NCBI GenBank assembly: GCA_004124385.1
Contig: SCKN01000007.1
Coordinates: forward strand, 1-64,000
Direction of reading: 5' to 3'
DNA from: Fidelibacterota bacterium
GTDB lineage: Bacteria > Fidelibacterota > Marinisomatia > Marinisomatales > TCS55
Length of the DNA: 64,000 bases
In this document: positions 57,824 to 64,000 of the stretch, piece after piece
Layout of the letters: each line of letters starts with the position of its first letter
Position numbering within the stretch: the first letter of the stretch is position 1
Made by a program: the position numbers and the translations under genes
The notes under the pieces: generated by a model
Databases searched by the model: none
What the model was told of the DNA's origin: nothing
The model's input: the letters and a program-made list of their open reading frames with translations, nothing else

Positions 57824-59160
57824 GAAATTGTCAGTATTAATCTCTGAATAAGTTCGACAAAGTAAGCACCATTATAAGGACCAAACCAATTCATGATAAA
57901 TGTTTCGTATTCATGTAAATCATACCATATATCTTTAGTAATGTATCCTATATAACCGCCATTGAAGCTGGTAGCGATAAAATGAATTCCAAGGGGATCC
58001 GTAACGGACTCGATTTCGGGAATTAACTCACCCGAAAAATCACAGGGTGTACCGGCGAAAACAATATTTCCAATTTTTAAAATAGAAATATATTGAGGCG
58101 ATTGTTCAGATAAGAGATTAAATACCCATGGTCGGAATCTCCAATTCGTACCTATTCTCCAATGAGGATCACGAAGAGAGAAATTGAATTGAATTGTTTT
58201 GATATTTGATTCAGTTTTTACGGTAATATCTAAATAATCTTCCTTAATCATATTTTTTAAATTACTCGCAAGCCAAGCAATACGATCATATTGGCCATTT
58301 CCGCCACTTTCAGGGCGATGACTGCCTACACCACCGGCACAAAAAGCCGCAAAGTCTACATTAGGTAACGATTCAAGCGAATCCACTAAAGCACCGGGGT
58401 AATCTCTTGAAAATCGCATTTCATCTCCAGATAAACAAGTGGCATGAGCTGCAAAAGTTGTAATAAATGCAATTTCACCAGATTCTTTTTGAAGTTTGAC
58501 TACTCGCAACCAGGGATCAATAATCCCTTTTTCCCCTACAAGTCTGTTCGTGACAAATTCATTTGCATCATATTTATTAAATCCAATCTGTGCTTTCTCT
58601 ATATTCAATTCAGCCATTTGAATTGTCTTAATTATAGTGTCTGTTAAATAATCAATAACGTTTGGGTCGAAATCTCCAGCGAATTTATTTCCAATCCAAC
58701 TATCTGCCCATGAACCCACGGAGCAATGCGTATGCGTAGCTGATAAAAAAATGTTATTTATGCTATATCCAATTTTCTCTACTCTATCTTTTAGTTCAAT
58801 TGTAACAGCTGGTGGTACAAGCAGAGCATCCAGGGTAATAAGAGCAGATTTTGTTATTCCATTATCAAATACAAATCCTCGAACCCAAAGAGAATCGTGA
58901 ACACCAGTGGAAAGAGCTCCTTTTCTACTGCCGTATCCAGATAAGGGAACAGGGTAGGAGGGAGTCATATTTGTTTTTGCCCATCCGGTTTTGAAATAAA
59001 GCCCATTACCACCAGTTTTTATAGAACGAATGTTCTCGAGATCAGAGATAGCTTTTTGGTAATATGCTGTTTCGTGAACATGAGTTCGATCTACAGTTGT
59101 GATTGTTGAAATGCCGAGAATAATTAGTATGCCGAAAAAGTTTATCAACATTTTTTTCAT
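57820..59160 (-). CDS. Neutral/alkaline ceramidase-like hydrolase, exported
   Basis: A 446-residue protein with an N-terminal signal sequence (MLINFFGILIILGISTITTV). The ceramidase N-terminal domain is seen in FKTGWAKTNMTPSYPVPLSGYGSRKG, DSLWVRGFVFDNG, SALITLDALLVP and the zinc motif SATHTHCSVGSW, with FAAHATCLS later. It lacks the long C-terminal part of animal ceramidases. It may hydrolyse amide-linked lipids or another ester or amide. It overlaps both neighbours by 4 bp and follows GDPD in the operon. Confidence 0.85.
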   Translation of the reverse strand: MKKMLINFFGILIILGISTITTVDRTHVHETAYYQKAISDLENIRSIKTGGNGLYFKTGWAKTNMTPSYPVPLSGYGSRKGALSTGVHDSLWVRGFVFDNGITKSALITLDALLVPPAVTIELKDRVEKIGYSINNIFLSATHTHCSVGSWADSWIGNKFAGDFDPNVIDYLTDTIIKTIQMAELNIEKAQIGFNKYDANEFVTNRLVGEKGIIDPWLRVVKLQKESGEIAFITTFAAHATCLSGDEMRFSRDYPGALVDSLESLPNVDFAAFCAGGVGSHRPESGGNGQYDRIAWLASNLKNMIKEDYLDITVKTESNIKTIQFNFSLRDPHWRIGTNWRFRPWVFNLLSEQSPQYISILKIGNIVFAGTPCDFSGELIPEIESVTDPLGIHFIATSFNGGYIGYITKDIWYDLHEYETFIMNWFGPYNGAYFVELIQRLILTIS

Positions 59161-60173
59161 TTTACAGAAATGTTCTGTTTATTCAAAATGAATATGAGAC
59201 TGTCAGGATAATCAGTAATTATACCATCAACGCCCTCATTTATTAATTTTCTCATCGTTTGTGTTTTATTAATTGTCCATGGTATTACTTTAAACCCGGC
59301 AGATTGTATTTCGTATACAGTGCTCCCTAAAAATCTTGAATCAGATGGCATAATTAATCTCCAAGAAGGGGAAAAAATATCTATATATTGCTTTGCCTCT
59401 TCTAGGACAGCTAAAGATGTGCCACCAACGTGTTCAAAATGAATTCCATTTAACCAAGGGGATGGCGTTGATTCATTTACAGATTTATATGAAGACAATC
59501 CCATGAGACCGGCTAAAAGGATGCTGGGATTCTGTTTCCGAACATAATCTAAAATATCCCATTGGAATGATTGAATATTTACGTGAGATGATCGGTTATT
59601 AATGTCTATAACTTTCAAAACAGCATCTGCAAATTCAGTAATTGAGTGTGTAGAAAGGTTATTAGGATTTGTTTTTAATTCTATATTACACCAAATATCT
59701 TTTTCTGGATATTCAATCAATAAATCGAAGAGTTCCTGTAAAGTAGGAATTTTCTCACCAGGAATGTTCACCCTTGGAGGTTCAGGAAATCTAGATAAAT
59801 CTGGATTTAATGTCCCGCAATCAAATGATTTTATTTCAGCTAATGTAAGATCCTTAATGAATGGGCCATGACCTAATGAGTCAAGAAAAATAGGTTGCCC
59901 ATCTAGTTGTAAACATAACTGTGGATTTATTGCCGTGTCATGAAATATAATGGGGATACCATCTTTTGTAACGCCAATATCTAATTCTATAGTTGTAACA
60001 CCTAAACTTATAGCAGTACGGAAACCAGCCAGTGTGTTTTCTGGAGCAAGACCACGTGCTCCGCGGTGTCCTTGTATATCAATTGAGGTTTTCGGATTCA
60101 AAAGGTTCAAAGAATAATTTGATCCGTACAGTATTAAAATAAAAAAGAGTAAGTATTTATAATAGTTTTTCAA
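59157..60173 (-). CDS. Glycerophosphodiester phosphodiesterase
   Basis: A 338-residue exported protein (N-terminal hydrophobic segment YLLFFILILYGSNYSLNLL). The GDPD hallmark is DIQGHRGARGLAPENTLAGFRTAISLGVTTIELDIGVTKDG followed by IFHDT. It holds the catalytic His pair and the metal-binding Glu and Asp. Later NIELKT and VDGIITDYPDSL fit the TIM barrel. It releases glycerol-3-phosphate from deacylated phospholipids in the periplasm. It is 40 bp after the frameshifted symporter and overlaps the ceramidase-like gene by 4 bp. Confidence 0.92.
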   Translation of the reverse strand: MKNYYKYLLFFILILYGSNYSLNLLNPKTSIDIQGHRGARGLAPENTLAGFRTAISLGVTTIELDIGVTKDGIPIIFHDTAINPQLCLQLDGQPIFLDSLGHGPFIKDLTLAEIKSFDCGTLNPDLSRFPEPPRVNIPGEKIPTLQELFDLLIEYPEKDIWCNIELKTNPNNLSTHSITEFADAVLKVIDINNRSSHVNIQSFQWDILDYVRKQNPSILLAGLMGLSSYKSVNESTPSPWLNGIHFEHVGGTSLAVLEEAKQYIDIFSPSWRLIMPSDSRFLGSTVYEIQSAGFKVIPWTINKTQTMRKLINEGVDGIITDYPDSLIFILNKQNISVK

Positions 60174-60213
60174 TCGTATCTCTTTTACAATATGAGAACT
60201 AAAAAATATTTAA

Positions 60214-61759
60214 TCAAATCATATTATCAAAATTTTCAGTTTTTTTCTCCATGAGAAGAATGGCCGCTATAATGGCTATAGCAAACATAATAATATTCCC
60301 AATGAGACCTGTATAATACAAATCAAACGGAATATGCAACCAATCGGGTACTAAACCGCGACTTGAAAGGATTGTCCATGTTGTAAATAATGATGTTGCA
60401 ATGAGACCTATCCAAACAGACTTTGCGTTTCCATACTTTGTAAAAAACCCTAATAAATATAAGCCAAGCAATCCGCCGCCTGTAATGGATGCGAGAATTG
60501 TAGCAGTATCTTGTAATGTTTTTGATTCCGTAGCATTTAGTATTAAAGCACCTACCATCATAAATACAGCTGTCCCACCGGCAATCATCCAAGCCACTCT
60601 TAAATAATGTTTATCTGATTGATCTTTATTTAAATGTCGTCTATATATATCTACTACACCTACAGTAGATATAGCATTTATACTTGAATCTAAAGAAGAC
60701 ATGGCAGCAGCCAATGCAGCTGCAATTACTAAACCAGTAAATCCTGGTGGTAGAAAATTAAGAATAAAGTATGGGAAAATTTGTTCAGCTTTCTGAACAC
60801 CATTTAGCATTTCGGTTGCTTCGGTTGTTGGAAAAGCTTGAAAGAATACATACAAAGATGTGCCAATGAACATATAGAATGCCCAAATGGGTAAACTAGA
60901 TACCAACCACACATACAAGCATAGCTTTACGGGCTTCAAAAGTACTTTTTGCCGCAGCATATCGTTGTATTATATTTTGGTTTGCACTGTACTCAGTCAA
61001 CCAACTTGTAAGCCCAACTAAAAAAAGCATTGTTCCTGTTTTTTGGGTTAAGGATAATCTCCATCCGATGGATCTAAATCCTGAACTTGTCATTTCAGAT
61101 AAGGACAATTTTCCATCCTCGATAGCCACTGAAAATATTTGACCTAATCCTCCGGGCAAATGATTGATGATAACACCAAGGGTTAATAAACCGCCTAATA
61201 CGAGAACAACTGTTTGAATTACATCTGTCCAAATCACAGCATTGATCCCACCAATCACAGTATAAAAAGCCACGAAAATACCGCTAATTAAAACACAAGT
61301 GACGAAGGAGAATCCTGTTATTTGATGGAGGAGTAAAGAAACGAGATAGAGAATAATACTAATTCGGACCAATTGTGCAAATATAAAGGTAACACCTCCA
61401 TAAACACGTACGGATGGCCCGAATCTATGTTCTAAGAATTCATAAGCTGATGTAACATTGTTACGCCTGAAAAAAGGGAGAAACATATATGCTGCAATTA
61501 AAACACCTAGAGGCATAGACCATGTTGTAATAAATCGAATCCAAGTTGTTTTATAAGCGTCGGCAGGGAAAGATAGAAAAGTAACAGAACTAATGGATGT
61601 TCCAACAAGACTTAATCCAATAACCCAACCAGAAAATGACCTCCCACCTACGAAATACTCTTCAGTCGTAACATTTTTCTTCGAAAAATAATAGCCCATA
61701 CCTGCGACTAGAGCTAAATATCCAATTAAAACAGTTAAATCAAGCCAGTGTAATGTCAA
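60214..61759 (-). pseudogene. Sodium:solute symporter with a frameshift
   Basis: The first part (61759 to about 60914) has the SSS pattern VTTEEYFVGGRSFSGWVIGLSLVGTSISS and GGINAVIWTDVIQTVVL, and ends NIIQRYAAAKSTFEARKAMLVC. The frame then shifts within a short CA/TG repeat (about 60908-60913). The second part continues WLVSSLPIWAFYMFIGTSLYVFF, then LAAAMSSLDSSINAISTVGVVDIY, to 60214. Loss of one TG unit (or gain of one base) explains the break. Together about 510 residues, a normal symporter length. Relatives move sugars, sialic acid or other solutes. It may be intact if the break is a sequence error. Shine-Dalgarno and promoter signals are not clear in the 108-bp gap upstream. Confidence 0.82.
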
Positions 61760-61867
61760 ATAATATTTCCAGATTTATTAAATTTAGTAAGATACTTCCA
61801 ATATTATATCAATTGGGAGACCAAAAATGTACACCATATCAGAATTTTTATAAATGCGTATACTAAA

Positions 61868-62812
61868 TTAAAATGAACCACCGATTGAAATACGTAATGG
61901 GGGATCAAAGAATTCTTCGAAATTAGAATATGCAATATCAATTAAAATACGTCTTGCACCTATTTTAAGTTTTAAACCTGCCCCAATTGTCCAATCTTCA
62001 GTATCATAGAAAAATTTGTATCCGCATCTTAATGCAAGCATATCAGCAATCCAAAGTTCAGATCCCACGTGATATCGATCACGATAATCAGTTGCAAATG
62101 CACTCTCTACTGATAATAGGAGTTGGATAGGACCACCTTGCTTACCCAGTAAACTCATTGCTGTATTAACATTGAAATAAAGAGGAAGTTTGAATTTTTT
62201 TGTTAAAAACTTGGCGTCTGGACCAAAATTTTTCATTACCATGGCAATGGTTAAATCCCTAAAACCAGACATATAAAATGTAGAAAAGTCAAATGCAAAT
62301 CCCTTTGCTTTATCATCATCAATAAACTCTTCAAGATATTGTCCCTTTAAACCAAACGATAACCGGTCAGTTAATTTTAATGCATAAGCAAGGGCGATTG
62401 CAATATCTCCGGCTTTTATCATCCTCCCTGTTCCTTCAGGCTCAAATATTGTTGTTTCTTCGAATTCTTCGGTAGCAAAACTGATTACACTTATACCCAA
62501 AGCACCTCTTTGGCCAAACGGAAATCCAATCACTCCAGATATCAAACTTGAGTTCACAATCCAATTTGTATGATTAAAACTGAAATCAAAATTGTTGATA
62601 TTTGTAAGTCCTGCCGGGTTGAAGAAAATAGTTGTAACATCATTTGCAACGGCTGTAAATGCATCTCCCATTCCAGCTGCTCGGGCAGATGGGCTAATCT
62701 TTAAAAATGAAAAACCGGATTTACCTAAGCGTTTAAATTCATTTTCTGCAAATAAAGAAGTACATACGTACAAAACAAAAATAATTAATTTGGTGTAAGA
62801 TTTATTTTTCAT
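61868..62812 (-). CDS. PorV/PorQ-family outer-membrane protein (second copy)
   Basis: A 314-residue exported protein (signal KLIIFVLYVCTSLFA). The family start is SGFSFLKISPSARAAGMGDAFTAVANDVTTIFFNPAGL. The remainder is barrel-like and ends LRISIGGSF. It lies 22 bp after the sorting-domain gene at 62835, mirroring the pair at 3661/2570. It is probably the surface partner for that cargo. It is more compact than the first copy (314 against 364 residues), mainly in the central loops. Confidence 0.85.
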   Translation of the reverse strand: MKNKSYTKLIIFVLYVCTSLFAENEFKRLGKSGFSFLKISPSARAAGMGDAFTAVANDVTTIFFNPAGLTNINNFDFSFNHTNWIVNSSLISGVIGFPFGQRGALGISVISFATEEFEETTIFEPEGTGRMIKAGDIAIALAYALKLTDRLSFGLKGQYLEEFIDDDKAKGFAFDFSTFYMSGFRDLTIAMVMKNFGPDAKFLTKKFKLPLYFNVNTAMSLLGKQGGPIQLLLSVESAFATDYRDRYHVGSELWIADMLALRCGYKFFYDTEDWTIGAGLKLKIGARRILIDIAYSNFEEFFDPPLRISIGGSF

Positions 62813-62834
62813 TTTAAACTATCATTCAGTTAAT

Positions 62835-64000
62835 TTATTTAACAATTGCTAACGTACCTTTTTGAACTTTACCCATACTGGCTGGATCTAGAGATTCAAC
62901 TACCCAGAAATATATTCCGCTGACCACTCTCCCAGAAAAAGAAATAGTATTTTGTCTCCAAGAGGTTTCTGCCGCCGTATGTTTAATATGTTCTTTTTCA
63001 TATACAAGGTCGCCGGAAGCGGAGTAAATCATTACTCTGCAATGTTTGGGTAAATTGATGAATCGAATTTTATATGGATCAGCCACATCGGGATACATAT
63101 GGGCAGGATCTTTAAAATCCAATCTATACGGATTAGGGACAACTCTTATTTGTTCTGTCATTTGATCGTAAAGAGGTGATGATGGCTGGAAAGGCGTTTC
63201 AGCAACCATATTCTTCTGTTCGGGAGAAGTATAACCACTTTCCAAGGATAACACAGATCCATGGTCATTACCATATTTATCCACCCAGGAATCGTGGCCT
63301 GTATCATAGGTTCGGATACTATAATAATAATTATACCCGGCAAATGATTCTTCATCAACAAATGTGTATTTCCCCGTGGAATAATCAAAATAGTTTTCAT
63401 CTTTTAAAGGAATGTCTTGAACTAATTCCCATGGTCCATAATGCCAATCAAAAGAGGGGGGCCATGAACGATAAACGCGATATCCTTCAACATCATATGC
63501 TTCCTCTCCAGTATAGTCAGGATCTCGCGCCGTATCTGCTTGAGCATCCCAGGAAATGATCACATGCCCAGCTTCACTGTTTTTAAAATTAACGGCAACA
63601 TCCGGAGGCGGATCGGGTACATCAAAACCCATATCGTACATAAATTGTGCTTTTCTAAAATTTCTGAAGATAGAAAACTCACCTTGTTTCAATTCAAACT
63701 TTGCAGTGGGTTCTTTAGACCAGGTAATCTCGTCTTTATCTTGCCAGTCAGCGGCTGAACCTGCTACAAATGCTATGACAATCTTTGCCTTTTCGCCGGG
63801 GGCTAGAGAGTAAGGGCCAAAAACAAGCGCATGAGTAACCAACGATGGTGAATTAGGATTATCAGCGATTGCACCATTAGATATATCAATCACCATTTTA
63901 TACATTTCTGTATCGAGATGTCTATTTTGATTGGGTTCTTCATAATCACCTTGACCGCTGTTACCACTTTTCCACCATTTATAGGCATAGGGCTGGTTTG
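62835..64000 (-). CDS. Secreted protein with type IX-like sorting domain (5' part outside window)
   Basis: The frame is open to the right edge, so the N-terminus is missing; 388 codons are visible. An internal Met at 63905 is not the start, because the preceding residues (PYAYKWWKSGNSGQGDYEEPNQN) align with PVYAKWWHNGNINQFDYEDPN of the paralogue at 55529. The visible part holds ALVFGPYSLAPGEKAKIVIAFVAGSAADW, a fibronectin-like region (VIISWDAQADTARDPDY, GYRVYRSW) and the C-terminal VVPNPY, FINLPKHCRVMIYSASGDL, GIYFWVVES and GTLAIVK. It is followed by the PorV-like gene. The body function is unknown. Confidence 0.82.
   Translation of the reverse strand, partial: NQPYAYKWWKSGNSGQGDYEEPNQNRHLDTEMYKMVIDISNGAIADNPNSPSLVTHALVFGPYSLAPGEKAKIVIAFVAGSAADWQDKDEITWSKEPTAKFELKQGEFSIFRNFRKAQFMYDMGFDVPDPPPDVAVNFKNSEAGHVIISWDAQADTARDPDYTGEEAYDVEGYRVYRSWPPSFDWHYGPWELVQDIPLKDENYFDYSTGKYTFVDEESFAGYNYYYSIRTYDTGHDSWVDKYGNDHGSVLSLESGYTSPEQKNMVAETPFQPSSPLYDQMTEQIRVVPNPYRLDFKDPAHMYPDVADPYKIRFINLPKHCRVMIYSASGDLVYEKEHIKHTAAETSWRQNTISFSGRVVSGIYFWVVESLDPASMGKVQKGTLAIVK

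Noticed and set aside
1-64000. Mobile element, prophage or CRISPR array as the cause of the gene damage
   Set aside because: I found no transposase, integrase, terminal inverted repeats, phage structural genes or regularly spaced repeats. The lesions are point changes and one- or two-base indels.

Overview
The window is AT-rich, gene-dense bacterial DNA with short intergenic gaps and many 1-40 bp overlaps. There are no rRNA or tRNA genes, no CRISPR array and no insertion sequence that I can see. The gene content suggests a member of the FCB superphylum, most plausibly the marine Candidatus Marinimicrobia (SAR406) or a close relative. The reasons are large secreted proteins ending in a type IX-like sorting domain, PorV/PorQ-type outer-membrane proteins, TonB receptors with carboxypeptidase-regulatory N-termini, and Asp/Asn-rich calcium-loop motifs. 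This taxonomic guess is inference, because no marker gene is present.

Layout. 1-10.1 kb (minus strand): a partial long acyl-CoA synthetase-like gene, then an operon of TonB receptor (broken by an in-frame stop), sorting-domain protein and PorV-like protein. 10.2-18.4 kb (mostly plus): GAF/HD-GYP phosphodiesterase, SLC13 permease, MATE exporter, pterin-4a-carbinolamine dehydratase, a damaged fatty acid hydroxylase (minus) and an aldehyde dehydrogenase. 18.5-25.9 kb (plus): a complete Liv-type ABC uptake operon followed by an acyl-CoA synthetase and a lipoprotein. 25.9-34.5 kb (minus): a tight seven-gene operon of glycosyltransferase, BadF-type sugar kinase, SpoIID-domain protein without a signal peptide, sodium:solute symporter, glucosaminide-acetyltransferase-like membrane protein, PqqB-like hydrolase and SDR. 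34.5-41.2 kb (plus): esterase, GH3/beta-lactamase fusion, DUF1460 amidase-like protein, OGA-type GNAT and a membrane PHP protein. 41.6-50.6 kb: TonB receptor, damaged symporter, small membrane protein, GH84 glucosaminidase (frameshifted), DEAD-box helicase and a damaged Gfo/Idh/MocA oxidoreductase. 50.6-55.5 kb (plus): PAP2 phosphatase, esterase, YdjC/ChbG deacetylase, ceramidase-like protein and a membrane protein. 55.5-64 kb (minus): a second sorting-domain/PorV pair, a frameshifted symporter, glycerophosphodiester phosphodiesterase, a second ceramidase-like protein and a third sorting-domain protein.

How the genes work together. The centre of the window reads as a peptidoglycan and amino-sugar salvage region: glycan cleavage (GH3/beta-lactamase, SpoIID, GH84), stem-peptide cleavage (DUF1460), N-acetyl chemistry (YdjC, GNAT, HGSNAT-like protein), a kinase, and sodium symporters for uptake. 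The right end adds lipid-headgroup and ceramide-like hydrolases. The Liv operon plus acyl-CoA synthetase probably imports a carboxylate and activates it.

The most striking feature is the number of disrupted genes. Six otherwise well-preserved genes carry in-frame stops, frameshifts or a lost start codon. They are either recent pseudogenes or sequence errors, and the window alone cannot fully decide which.
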